Assembly (NCBI GenBank): GCA_903872075.1
Contig: CAIQJF010000039.1
Coordinates: 1 to 64,000, forward strand
Reading direction: 5' to 3'
Origin: an uncultured Caulobacteraceae bacterium
GTDB taxonomy: Bacteria; Pseudomonadota; Alphaproteobacteria; Caulobacterales; Caulobacteraceae
Length of the DNA: 64,000 nt
In this document: piece after piece, positions 33,566-41,568 of the stretch
How positions within the stretch are numbered: the stretch's first letter is position 1
Layout of the letters: each line of letters starts with the position of its first letter
Translations under genes and position numbers: made by a program
Notes under the pieces: model-generated
What the model was told of the DNA's origin: nothing
Databases searched by the model: none
The model's input: only the letters and a program-made list of their open reading frames with translations

Positions 33566-33617
33566 TAGAGCCTGATTCACCGTTCGCATCTGTTCCGTGC
33601 AATCGGATCAGGCTCTA
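33566..33617. repeat. REP-like spaced inverted repeat
   Basis: TAGAGCCTGAT (33566-33576) and ATCAGGCTCTA (33607-33617) are perfect 11-bp inverted copies around a 30-base loop. It sits 27 bp after the 13-bp palindrome in the same intergenic region. Dispersed intergenic palindromes with similar GAGCCTGAT-type ends are familiar in alphaproteobacteria, but I cannot confirm further copies here. Confidence 0.5.
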
Positions 33618-33655
33618 GACAGGGGGCAGGTCCGACATCCGAGGAGACGGGAATC

Positions 33656-34084
33656 ATGGCGTCCGCACCCGCCCACTGGCTGATGAAGTCCGAGCCGGTG
33701 AAATACAGCTTCGACAATCTCGTTCGCGACGGCGCGACGATGTGGGACGGGGTGCGCAACAACCAGGCCGCCCTGTATCTCAAGGCCATGAAGATCGGCG
33801 ACCGCGCCTTCTTCTATCACTCCAACGAAGGCCTGGCCGTGGTGGGTGTGGCGGAAATCTCCAAGGAGGCCTTCCTCGATCCTACCGATCCCAAGGGCCG
33901 GTTCGTGGCCGTGGAGGTGAAACCCGTCCGTCTGCTGAAGGCGCCCGTCACCCTGGCCCAGATGAAGGCCGAGCCGCGTCTGGCCGGGATGGCCATGTTC
34001 CGTCAGTTCCGCCTGTCGGTCGCCCCGGTCACCGAGGCGGAGTGGGCGGTGATTCTGGACATGGCCGGCGATGGCGGCCTCTGA
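33656..34084 (+). CDS. EVE domain-containing protein
   Basis: A 142-residue protein covering one EVE domain, a PUA-like fold that recognises modified bases. Characteristic text: HWLMKSEPVKYSFDNLVRDG, WDGVRNNQAALYLKAMKIGD, FFYHSNEGLAVVGVAEIS. The family includes human THYN1 and is proposed to read modified DNA or RNA. AGGAG precedes the ATG. It overlaps the uracil-DNA-glycosylase-like gene by 14 bp, so the two are translated together and may share a role in base-modification or damage handling. Confidence 0.92.
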   Translation: MASAPAHWLMKSEPVKYSFDNLVRDGATMWDGVRNNQAALYLKAMKIGDRAFFYHSNEGLAVVGVAEISKEAFLDPTDPKGRFVAVEVKPVRLLKAPVTLAQMKAEPRLAGMAMFRQFRLSVAPVTEAEWAVILDMAGDGGL

Positions 34085-34685
34085 GCCGGCTGTCGCGGAG
34101 CTCCTCGCCGAGATCCGCGCCTGCCGGGTCTGCGCGCCGCATCTGAAGGCCGGCCCGCGGCCCATTGTCCAGCTGGGCGGCGGCGCCCGCATCGTCATCA
34201 TCGGCCAGGCGCCGGGTTCGAAGGTCCACGCCAGCGGAGAGCCGTGGAATGACGCCAGCGGTGATCGCCTGCGCGAGTGGACAGGCCTCGACCGCCAGAC
34301 ATTCTATGATCCGGAGCGCGTGGCGCTTGTTCCGATGGGATTCTGTTACCCCGGCGCGGGAAACGGCGGCGACCTGCCGCCGCGCCCGGAGTGCGCGCCG
34401 CTCTGGCACGCCCGTGCCCTGGCAGTGCTGCCGGCTGATTGCCTGACCTTGCTGGTGGGCGGCTACGCCCAGGCCGCCTACCTGCCGGCGGCCAAGAGCC
34501 TCAACATGACAGAGACCGTGCGCCGCTTCGCCGATTTTGGACCTGCCTACCTGCCGTTGCCGCACCCGGCCTGGCGCAGCGCCATCTGGATGAAGGCCAA
34601 TCCCTGGTACGAGGCGGAGGTGCTGCCCGCCCTGCGCGCCGCGGTCCGGGGCGCCCTGTCCCCGGTTAGAATTTCACCTGCGTGA
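34071..34685 (+). CDS. Uracil-DNA glycosylase superfamily protein
   Basis: A 204-residue protein with the UDG-superfamily motifs: the water-activating loop IIGQAPGSKVHASGEPWND and the DNA-intercalation loop PHPAWRSAIW. Only two closely spaced cysteines (CRVC) are seen at the N terminus, so the four-Cys iron-sulfur cluster of family 4/5 enzymes is not obvious. It probably excises or binds a damaged or modified base. Overlaps the upstream EVE gene by 14 bp and the convergent porin gene by 20 bp. Confidence 0.88.
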   Translation: MAASEPAVAELLAEIRACRVCAPHLKAGPRPIVQLGGGARIVIIGQAPGSKVHASGEPWNDASGDRLREWTGLDRQTFYDPERVALVPMGFCYPGAGNGGDLPPRPECAPLWHARALAVLPADCLTLLVGGYAQAAYLPAAKSLNMTETVRRFADFGPAYLPLPHPAWRSAIWMKANPWYEAEVLPALRAAVRGALSPVRISPA

Positions 34686-36051
34686 ACAGTCCGACCTCGT
34701 CGTAGGTTCCCTTGCCCGTGATCGCGCCGGCGGGGATGCCGATCACCGCGTCGGTGGTCGAGAGTGAGCCGTCGGTGACGTCCTCACGCTTGTAGACCAG
34801 GGCGAAATCCAGGGCCGGGATCGGCTTGTAGGCGATGCCGGCGTCGAAATAGTTGTCGTGTTCGCTGGGGACCGTCACGGCCTTCGGCTTTACCCAGTCA
34901 TAGCGGCCGAACACCGACCACTTCGGAGCCACATTGTAGGAGCCGAAGATCGAATAGCCCTCGGTGTGGTTGGTCTTGGCCGGGTTCGCCTGGGTCACGT
35001 CGCCCCAGTATTTGGCATAGACATATTCGATCCCGAGCCGCGCCTTGGAGTCGGTGTAGGCGGCGACGGCGTCGAACCGCCGGGCGCTGTTGTAGGTCGC
35101 CACGCCCTCGACGGCGGCGCCCAGCTTTCCGTCATAGCCCCCCACACCCACTGTGAAGTGCCGGTAGCTGGCGCTGATCCGGCCTTCCATGTCCACGGCG
35201 TTGGTGCGGTTGGCCGTACCCACGGCCGGTTTCTTGAAGCCTTCCCCGTCGATCACCGAGACCTGATAGCTGATGATCTTGTCGGCGAGAGTCCCGAAGA
35301 TGTGCACGCCCCAGTCTGTGGTCACGCCGAACCGTGTCCGGTCGATGAGCATCTGGCCCACATAGCGATAGCCGTTCAGGTTCTCGATGAACGGGATCCA
35401 CGGCAGTTCAGCCGCGCCGAGGCGCACGTTGAACGCATCGGCGTAGTGGGCCTGCAGATAGGCCTTCTTGATGAACAGCTGGGTCGCCGCCGCCGGCCCG
35501 CTGTCATAGTTGAAGTCGGTGGTGAAGTTGAACGAATAGGTGTTGTCGAATTTGTGCTCGACGATGAAATAGGCCCGCCTGATGTCGTAGTTCGTCCCGC
35601 TCTGGGCGGTTTTGCCCGCGGCGTTCCGGTTCGAAATCGAGCTGATATCTGCGAAGAACGAGCCGCCGATTTTCGTGTCGCCCCACCAGCCGGGCCGGGA
35701 GGCGGCGGCCTTGGTCGCGGCGGCCACCTGGGCGGGGAGAGTCTTGATCTGGTCCTGCCCGGCGGCGGCCTGGCTTGCCACCGACTGAGCGGTTGTTTGG
35801 GCTGTCTGAGCCGTTGCCTGAGCGGTCTGAGCCTGGGACTGCGTGCGCTCCTGCGCCTGGACCTGGGCGTCGAGACGCGCCGCGAGGGCTGCAACCTGGG
35901 CCTTCAGGGCCTCGACCTCCAGCTTGAGCGCCAGGGTCTCCTGGGCTGCGGCGGTTGTCGATCCGTGGGCGCGCGCAGGCCCGGCCTGGGCGGTCCCGGC
36001 GGCCAAGGTGAGGCCGATGGCGGTGGCGATGAGGCGATTGTGCGATGTCAC
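34666..36051 (-). CDS. Outer-membrane porin, OprO/OprP (phosphate-selective porin) family
   Basis: A 461-residue porin precursor with a signal peptide (LIATAIGLTLAAGTAQA) and a Gln/Ala-rich N-terminal coiled-coil segment (about 38-110) typical of trimer-anchored porins. A beta-barrel follows (GGSFFADISSI, RRAYFIVEHKFDNTYSFNF, ending FTQVKF with the C-terminal Phe needed for barrel assembly). Family members pass phosphate, polyphosphate or other anions; the substrate here is unknown. Start taken as GTG at 36051 with AGGGGG upstream. Confidence 0.9.
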   Translation of the reverse strand: MTSHNRLIATAIGLTLAAGTAQAGPARAHGSTTAAAQETLALKLEVEALKAQVAALAARLDAQVQAQERTQSQAQTAQATAQTAQTTAQSVASQAAAGQDQIKTLPAQVAAATKAAASRPGWWGDTKIGGSFFADISSISNRNAAGKTAQSGTNYDIRRAYFIVEHKFDNTYSFNFTTDFNYDSGPAAATQLFIKKAYLQAHYADAFNVRLGAAELPWIPFIENLNGYRYVGQMLIDRTRFGVTTDWGVHIFGTLADKIISYQVSVIDGEGFKKPAVGTANRTNAVDMEGRISASYRHFTVGVGGYDGKLGAAVEGVATYNSARRFDAVAAYTDSKARLGIEYVYAKYWGDVTQANPAKTNHTEGYSIFGSYNVAPKWSVFGRYDWVKPKAVTVPSEHDNYFDAGIAYKPIPALDFALVYKREDVTDGSLSTTDAVIGIPAGAITGKGTYDEVGLFTQVKF

Positions 36052-36211
36052 GAGGGTCCCCCTGGCCGTGGCCCGCCGCGGGGATCGTCTGCCGGCGATT
36101 TTCGCCGACGGCGTAGGCGCAAAGCGGCCCCCCCGCGCGGCGCGGGACGAGGCGTTGATTTAGACGGGCAGGATGGGAGGCGCCAGCCGGATTTTCAGGC
36201 TCCGCGGACGG

Positions 36212-37090
36212 TCACCAGACGTCTTGGGCAATGTCCAGGATATAGCCGTCCGACGTGTCGATCAGCGCCACGTCCCGGTCGACCCAGATCCAGGCGCAGC
36301 CCTCCGGCGCTTCAGGCAGGCCATAGGTCCAGTAGTCACCGACGGACGCTCCCCACAGCCAGTTCGGCAAATATTCACCGACCTTCCACGCCCGCGGCCG
36401 GTAGTCGGCCGGGTAGGCCACGTAGCCGTGCCCGGGCACGAAATAGTAGCCGACGCGCACGCCAGCGAAGAGGCTGAAGGCCTCGGAGCCGCGCCACCAG
36501 TTGTGGTCTTGCCGCCAAGGCGCATTGCCGTCCCAGCGTTGATGGGTGTCGCGCCACGACGCGGCGGCTTCCTGCCGGGCGGGCCCGGCGGCCGGCGGGC
36601 GGCTCCACCCGCTGAGCTTGGCCGTATTGGCTGGCCGTTGCGAAGGGCGGGGGCCGGGGGCCGGGTTGGCCGCGCGGGGCGGCGCAGTCTCGGCGCGGCG
36701 ATCGGGCGGCGGCTGCCCCTCGTCGCCAGGGCCTGGCCGAGAGGACATTGACGGCCGTAGGCCCGTTCCGGTCGGAGGCTGCTGAGGCGGCAGCGTGCGT
36801 GGCCCGCCGCCTTCCTGGGGTCCGTTGGCGGGATTGGCGCCGTTCCGCGGCGGCGACTCGGGCCGTGAAAGACCTGGGTGGGCGGTGTCGGGCGCCTTTT
36901 CCGGCGTCTTCGCGCGGCCGATGGCGGGGCGCTTCCCACCCTTTACGGCCCGCGCGGCGCCTTCGTCCGAATGGGCCGCGGCGGCTGGCCGAACAGCGGC
37001 ATGGTCAGGCGTCTCCTGAGCGGAAGCCATCGCGGGAAGCAGCAGGCAAAGGCTCGCGCCGCCGTGGAGAAGAAAACTCTTGAGGGTCAT
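36212..37090 (-). CDS. RcnB family protein with long Pro/Arg-rich linker
   Basis: A 292-residue exported protein. The signal peptide (FLLHGGASLCLLLPAMASAQ) is followed by a disordered Pro/Ala/Arg/Gly-rich stretch of about 150 residues. The C-terminal RcnB domain (about 225-292: RPRAWKVGEYLPNWLW, WTYGLPEAPEGCAWIWV) follows. RcnB in enterobacteria is a periplasmic modulator of Ni/Co homeostasis; most alphaproteobacterial relatives are untested. Last gene of the lipoprotein-CsbD-RcnB-RcnB operon. Confidence 0.87.
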   Translation of the reverse strand: MTLKSFLLHGGASLCLLLPAMASAQETPDHAAVRPAAAAHSDEGAARAVKGGKRPAIGRAKTPEKAPDTAHPGLSRPESPPRNGANPANGPQEGGGPRTLPPQQPPTGTGLRPSMSSRPGPGDEGQPPPDRRAETAPPRAANPAPGPRPSQRPANTAKLSGWSRPPAAGPARQEAAASWRDTHQRWDGNAPWRQDHNWWRGSEAFSLFAGVRVGYYFVPGHGYVAYPADYRPRAWKVGEYLPNWLWGASVGDYWTYGLPEAPEGCAWIWVDRDVALIDTSDGYILDIAQDVW

Positions 37091-37146
37091 GGAATCTGTC
37101 CAGGGGGGTGCGGGCGCAGCCTCGCCGAGGCCGCGCCCGCCGAGAT

Positions 37147-37500
37147 TTAGTGTCCAGCGTTGAGGATGATCGAGGCGATCAGGCCTGTGGCCACGGCCGC
37201 CAGCACGTAGCGCCCGTTTGTCTCGCGCCATTCATAGCCACGCGGGGGGCGGCGCAGGTGGTGGCTGCGATAGTCCACCGGCGGCGCGTTGCGCCAATCG
37301 TCATAACCCATGCGTTCGCCGCGGCGCCAGGTCTGGCGGTTGCCGTGTTCCTGTCCCCAACCGGGGTGCGGACCGCCCATCTGGCCGGGGCCGCCCTGAC
37401 CATGGGGGTTGCGATCGCGCATGTCCGGCTGGGCAAGGCCCGGGCCCGCCGAGGCGGCGAGCATGGCGCCGACCGCCAGTGCGGTGAGAAGCGTCTTCAT
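37147..37500 (-). CDS. Small RcnB-like exported protein
   Basis: A 117-residue protein with a signal peptide (MKTLLTALAVGAMLAASAGPGLA) and a Gly/Pro/His/Arg-rich middle. The RcnB-type core is PPVDYRSHHLRRPPRGYEW; a hydrophobic C-terminal segment (YVLAAVATGLIASIILNAG) could contact the membrane. It overlaps the CsbD start-proximal gene by 4 bp and precedes the longer RcnB gene by 56 bp. Likely envelope stress or metal-related by family only. Confidence 0.87.
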   Translation of the reverse strand: MKTLLTALAVGAMLAASAGPGLAQPDMRDRNPHGQGGPGQMGGPHPGWGQEHGNRQTWRRGERMGYDDWRNAPPVDYRSHHLRRPPRGYEWRETNGRYVLAAVATGLIASIILNAGH

Positions 37501-37682
37501 GTCTCTTTTCCGATCTTCGCGAGCTTCTGTTCCAGTTCAGCCACCTTCTCCTGGGTGGCGCCCAGCGCATGGTCCACCGCGCCGCGCGCCTGCAAACCCA
37601 GATCGCCGGTAAGCTTGCCGGCGGCTTCCTCGACCGTGCCGACGACCTTCTTGGCGATGCCTTCGAGTTCGTTCTTGTTCAT
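37497..37682 (-). CDS. CsbD family stress-response protein
   Basis: A 61-residue helical protein matching the CsbD family: NKNELEGIAKKVVGTVEE, AAGKLTGD and a charged coiled C-terminal helix. CsbD-like proteins are abundant, induced in stress or stationary phase, and of unknown mechanism. GGAG precedes the ATG. Its stop overlaps the next gene's ATG (ATGA), so the genes are translationally coupled. Confidence 0.92.
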   Translation of the reverse strand: MNKNELEGIAKKVVGTVEEAAGKLTGDLGLQARGAVDHALGATQEKVAELEQKLAKIGKET

Positions 37683-37709
37683 GGGTGTCTCCTTCAGAGA
37701 GCGGATGGC

Positions 37710-37880
37710 TCAGCGCGCCATCGGCGAGGTCTGGCCGGTCAGGTGGGCGCCGCGATCATGGTGATCCTGATGATCGCCGCGATCGCGATGGTGATTCCAG
37801 AAGCCGTCGTCTGATGACGCGCAACCGGATAGGCCCGCCGCCACTAGACTCGCGACGGCGAAGAGAAGTTTGAAAGACAT
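37710..37880 (-). CDS. Small His-rich lipoprotein
   Basis: A 56-residue protein easily missed because of its size. A lipoprotein signal peptide (MSFKLLFAVASLVAAGLSGC) has lipobox LSGC at 17-20. The mature part is only 37 residues and rich in His and Asp (HHRDRGDHQDHHDRG), suggestive of metal binding. It begins the operon that continues, 27 bp later, with CsbD and the two RcnB-like genes. The ribosome-binding site is weak. Function is inferred from composition only. Confidence 0.7.
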   Translation of the reverse strand: MSFKLLFAVASLVAAGLSGCASSDDGFWNHHRDRGDHQDHHDRGAHLTGQTSPMAR

Positions 37881-38006
37881 GTAAGGCCCGATCTCAAAAT
37901 GGATCGTGTCCGATTTCTATTCGGATCACCGTCATTTAACGCCTATACAACGGCCTAGGTTGCGAACGCATTTGCCTTTGTTGGCCAAATGCGCGAGGCT
38001 CACAAA

Positions 38007-38483
38007 TCATCGGCTGTGCAGCGCGAAACTCAACCCCACCACGCCGGCGCTGTCAGGCAGGCGGGGGTTGCCCACGATGGGCCGGGCCAGAGGCTCGCGG
38101 TAGCCGATCACGGCCGAGAGATTGCGCCAGCGCCAGGCGAGGCCCGCGTCGGTCTCGCCCGGCATGGCGTCGCGGTCGGTGCGCCAGGCGCCGCGTGCGC
38201 CCAGCTCTCGCGACAGACCGTCGGACGTGACAATCAAGCCCCATCCCGACCGGGTCCACAGGGCCAGGGTCAGGGCGTGGGGAACGGCGTAGATCTCGCC
38301 GGGAAGCCGATTGAGGCGGCTTGGCAGCGCGCTGGCCATGGCCAGCGGACCCACCCGGGTCACGGCCGCGGAGGACATCGCCTGAGCCGTGGCGGAGGAG
38401 CCAGCGCAGAGCGTCAGGACAAGGGCCATGGCCAATAGTCGCCGGAACGGGAGCCCCCCCGGTTCGATCGGACACGCGCACAC
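38007..38483 (-). CDS. Exported protein of unknown function
   Basis: A 158-residue protein if GTG at 38483 is used, supported by GAGGTGAC seven bases upstream. A signal peptide (FRRLLAMALVLTLCAGSSATAQA) ends near residue 36. The mature part has alternating hydrophobic strands (GLIVTSDGLSRELGARG, GLAWRWRNLSAVIGYREPLA) that resemble a fragment of an outer-membrane beta-barrel and ends in HSR. No family recognised. Divergent from the Baeyer-Villiger monooxygenase gene. Confidence 0.62.
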   Translation of the reverse strand: MCACPIEPGGLPFRRLLAMALVLTLCAGSSATAQAMSSAAVTRVGPLAMASALPSRLNRLPGEIYAVPHALTLALWTRSGWGLIVTSDGLSRELGARGAWRTDRDAMPGETDAGLAWRWRNLSAVIGYREPLARPIVGNPRLPDSAGVVGLSFALHSR

Positions 38484-38633
38484 CTTGTCACCTCTGAGAG
38501 GCTAAGCCGCGCCTGCCGCCGATGTTCCGCGCGCGCCGCAATAAACCGCGCCGCCGGTCGCGCTTGATCCGGGGGATGTGGCCCTTAAAGTCGGCGGCGA
38601 CAGACTTCGAAAACGCGACCCAAGGATCACAGC

Positions 38634-40466
38634 ATGCCCGCTTCGCCGGAAATCGCCGCCCTCGTCGGCGACATCGACTTCGACCCCGAAGCGCTGCACG
38701 CCCGCTATCTGGCCGAGCGCGACAAACGCCTGCGGGCCGACGCCGCCGAGCAGTACATCGAGGTCAAGGCCGAGTTCTCGCACTACGTCGACGATCCCTA
38801 CGTCGAACCGGGTTTCACGCGAGAACCGGTGTTCGATCATGTGGAGTTCGCCATCATCGGGGGCGGCTTCGGCGGCCTGCTCATGGGCGCGCGCCTGCGC
38901 GAGGCGGGCTTCAAGGATCTCCGTGTCGTCGAGAGCGGCGGCGACTTCGGCGGCACCTGGTACTGGAACCGCTACCCCGGGGCCATGTGTGACGTGGAGT
39001 CCTACTGCTACCTGCCGCTGCTCGAAGAGCTCGGCTACATGCCGCGCCACAAATACGCCTTCGCCCCGGAGATCCTGGAGCACAGCCGCAACATCGCCCG
39101 GCACTACAGGCTCTACGACAAGGCCCTGATGCAGACCGGCGTCACCGAGATGCGCTGGGACGAGGCGGCCCGCCATTGGATCATCAGCACCGACCGCGGC
39201 GACCGGTTCACGGCGGACTTTGTGGCCATGGCCAACGGCCCCTTAAGCCGCCCCAAGCTGCCGGGCATTCCCGGCATCAATAAGTTCAAGGCCCACACCT
39301 TCCACACGAGCCGGTGGGACTATGCCTACACCGGTGGCGATTCCTACGGGAACCTGGAGAACCTGAAGGACAAGCGTGTCGGCATCATAGGCACCGGCGC
39401 CACCGCCATTCAGTGCATCCCGCATCTCGGGGCGGCCGCGAAGCAACTCTATGTCTTTCAGCGCACGCCCTCATCCATCGACGTTCGTAACAACGGCGAG
39501 ACCGACGCGGCCTGGTATGCGTCCCTGGAACCCGGCTGGCAGGCCCGCCGCCAGGCCAATTTCAACATCCTGGTGGCCGGCGGCGAGCAGGAGGAGGATC
39601 TCGTTCACGACGGCTGGACCGACATCTACCGCAAGCTCACAGGGGCCGCGGTCAAGGAGGCCTCGCGCAAGCTGGGCCGCCGCCTCACCGGCGCCGAGCG
39701 GGCGGAGATGCTGGAACTGGCCGACTATGTGAAGATGAACCAGGTTCGCGCCCGGGTGGATCAGATCGTCAAGAATCCCGCCACCGCCGCGGCGCTCAAG
39801 CCCTGGTACCGCCAGTTCTGCAAGCGACCCTGTTTCCACGACGAATATCTGGCGACCTACAATCGCCCCAACGTGACCCTCGTCGATACCGACGGCCACG
39901 GCGTCGAGCGCCTCACCGATACCGCGGTCGTCGCGGGCGGCCGCGCCTACGAGGTCGACTGCCTGATCTTCGCCACCGGCTTCGAGGTCGGCACCTCCTA
40001 CACCCGCCGGGCCGGCTACGACATCGTCGGCCGGGGCGGAGTGACCCTGTCGGAGCACTGGGCCGACGGCCTGCGCACCCTGCACGGTCTGACCACGCAC
40101 GGCTTTCCCAACTGCTTCTTCCTCGGCTTCACCCAGACCGCGATCACCATCAGCGTGCCCCAGGCCCTGGATGAGCAGGCGCGGCATGTTGTCCATATGG
40201 TCCGCGCAACCGCGGAGCGTGGCTGCACGGTGCTGGAGCCGACGGTGGAAGGGGAGGGCGCCTATGTGGATGAAATCCATCGCCTCGCGCGCCTCGGCAG
40301 CCGTTTTTACGCGGAATGTACGCCCGGCTACTACAACGGCGAGGGCGCCAGCGGCAGCCGCGGCGGATTCTTCTCCGACATGTATGGCGAAGGCCCCCTG
40401 AAGTTCTTCCAGAAGCTGGAGGCCTGGCGAGCCGACGGCGCCTTGGACGGGCTCGCTTTGACTTGA
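38634..40466 (+). CDS. Type I Baeyer-Villiger (flavin-containing) monooxygenase
   Basis: A 610-residue FAD/NADPH enzyme. The first Rossmann motif GGGFGGLLMGARL lies near 76, the second GTGATAIQCIPHL near 252. The fingerprint reads FKAHTFHTSRWD, matching FxGxxxHxxxW(D/P) except for Ala at the Gly position. The GTWYWNRYPGAMCD region and overall length match cyclohexanone/phenylacetone-monooxygenase-like enzymes that convert ketones to esters or lactones using O2. It would fit the oxygenase-rich catabolic theme. Cytoplasmic. Confidence 0.92.
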   Translation: MPASPEIAALVGDIDFDPEALHARYLAERDKRLRADAAEQYIEVKAEFSHYVDDPYVEPGFTREPVFDHVEFAIIGGGFGGLLMGARLREAGFKDLRVVESGGDFGGTWYWNRYPGAMCDVESYCYLPLLEELGYMPRHKYAFAPEILEHSRNIARHYRLYDKALMQTGVTEMRWDEAARHWIISTDRGDRFTADFVAMANGPLSRPKLPGIPGINKFKAHTFHTSRWDYAYTGGDSYGNLENLKDKRVGIIGTGATAIQCIPHLGAAAKQLYVFQRTPSSIDVRNNGETDAAWYASLEPGWQARRQANFNILVAGGEQEEDLVHDGWTDIYRKLTGAAVKEASRKLGRRLTGAERAEMLELADYVKMNQVRARVDQIVKNPATAAALKPWYRQFCKRPCFHDEYLATYNRPNVTLVDTDGHGVERLTDTAVVAGGRAYEVDCLIFATGFEVGTSYTRRAGYDIVGRGGVTLSEHWADGLRTLHGLTTHGFPNCFFLGFTQTAITISVPQALDEQARHVVHMVRATAERGCTVLEPTVEGEGAYVDEIHRLARLGSRFYAECTPGYYNGEGASGSRGGFFSDMYGEGPLKFFQKLEAWRADGALDGLALT

Positions 40467-40594
40467 CTTGGGCTGAAATGTGGTGTTTTGGCGTTGAGTA
40501 GCGGGCGGGGCGGCGTTAAGAGTTTTATTCGGGCTCTCCTGCGTCCAGTCGTAGTCGCAATTTCGCGACGAACCTGAAACAATTGGAGATTCCG

Positions 40595-41167
40595 ATGAAA
40601 GCTTCACTGTTCGGCGCGATCGCCGCGCTCCTCGTCACCGCCGCGGGCGTCGCCCAAGCGGCCGACAACTATCTCGTCCAGCTGGACGACACCTTGCCGG
40701 GTGGCCAAGTGGCCGGCAACACCTACAAGAACGGTACACTGATCCAGAGCGTCGTTTTCAGCGGCGACGCGATCATCTCGTCCTACGGACTGTGGTCGGG
40801 CGCCACCCTGAACGCCAGCTTCGACAACCAGTTCAACTACTATGACCTGGATGGCGTGACCCTCAGCGACACCGTCGAAGTCAGCGGCACCGCCGGCGAT
40901 TCCTTCTTCTACATCGACTTCCGCTCGGCCTCCGCTCTCGCCGGCGCCCTGCCCAACGGCGGCGCCTATATTGAAGACGGCTCTTTCCAACAGGCCGTCT
41001 ATCCTGGCACCGTCAGCAACGGCGACTACTACAACATCCAGATGGCCTCCGAGGCCGACGCCGGCGGCGTGCCTGAGCCGGCGACCTGGAGCCTGATGCT
41101 CCTGGGCGTCGCGGGTCTGGGCGGCGCTCTGCGCTCGCGCCGCAACGCGGCCGCCGCCGCCGCCTGA
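40595..41167 (+). CDS. PEPxxWA-CTERM sorting-domain protein
   Basis: A 190-residue exported protein. A signal peptide (MKASLFGAIAALLVTAAGVAQA) is followed by a beta-rich mature region. The C-terminal sorting signal has the motif PEPATW, a transmembrane helix (SLMLLGVAGLGGAL) and a basic tail (RSRR). Such tails are recognised by an exosortase, which is not encoded in this window. GGAG lies seven bases before the ATG; an earlier TTG overlaps that site and is rejected. A strong terminator follows. The mature domain is not recognised. Confidence 0.9.
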   Translation: MKASLFGAIAALLVTAAGVAQAADNYLVQLDDTLPGGQVAGNTYKNGTLIQSVVFSGDAIISSYGLWSGATLNASFDNQFNYYDLDGVTLSDTVEVSGTAGDSFFYIDFRSASALAGALPNGGAYIEDGSFQQAVYPGTVSNGDYYNIQMASEADAGGVPEPATWSLMLLGVAGLGGALRSRRNAAAAAA

Positions 41168-41192
41168 TCGGCGCCGACAGGCTGAAACAACG

Positions 41193-41228
41193 AACGCCGC
41201 CGGTGGCGAGACCGGCGGCGTTTTCGTT
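41193..41228 (+). terminator. Rho-independent terminator
   Basis: A 12-bp stem, AACGCCGCCGGT (41193-41204) with ACCGGCGGCGTT (41211-41222), a 6-base loop and a T-rich tail (TTTTCGTTT region). It lies 25 bp after the PEPxxWA-CTERM gene. Confidence 0.9.
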
Positions 41229-41270
41229 TGAACGGGCGGTCCGGAACGTTCAAAATTGAGGCGAAACCGG

Positions 41271-41297
41271 TTGTCGCGCTGGGCCCCTGACTATATC
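41271..41297 (+). promoter_or_regulatory. Caulobacter-type housekeeping promoter
   Basis: TTGTCGC (41271-41277), 12 bp, ACTATATC (41290-41297) closely matches the Caulobacter sigma-73 consensus TTGACGS-N10-14-GCTANAWC. Transcription would start near 41303 and read the small gene at 41335 and perhaps the GNAT gene. Confidence 0.5.
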
Positions 41298-41334
41298 GGC
41301 GCATCCACACCTATTTGTGACAGAGAGCGACTCG

Positions 41335-41448
41335 ATGAAACTTCTGGCGACCTTCGTTATCGTCGGCGTTATTGTCGGCCTCGGCGCCCATGCCCGGCTC
41401 GCGGCCCATGCTCAGGCGCCGGCTGCCGCAGTGTCCCTGTTTCGCTGA
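41335..41448 (+). CDS. Possible 37-residue membrane or exported peptide
   Basis: ATG to TGA in a short frame: a hydrophobic N-terminal helix (KLLATFVIVGVIVGLGAHA) and a short Ala-rich tail. A promoter-like sequence lies 38 bp upstream and AGAGAG precedes the ATG. Too short to judge by composition alone; could be a real micro-protein or a leader. Confidence 0.35.
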   Translation: MKLLATFVIVGVIVGLGAHARLAAHAQAPAAAVSLFR

Positions 41449-41568
41449 CGCCCACGCTGCAAGGGCCCGTCCCGCCCGCCGCCATCTCGACACAGCGCGG
41501 TCCGACTGCGGACACGGCCTTCGTGCTAGCCTCACCTTGGGGAAGCAACCTGAAGGCGAGGTGAGGCC

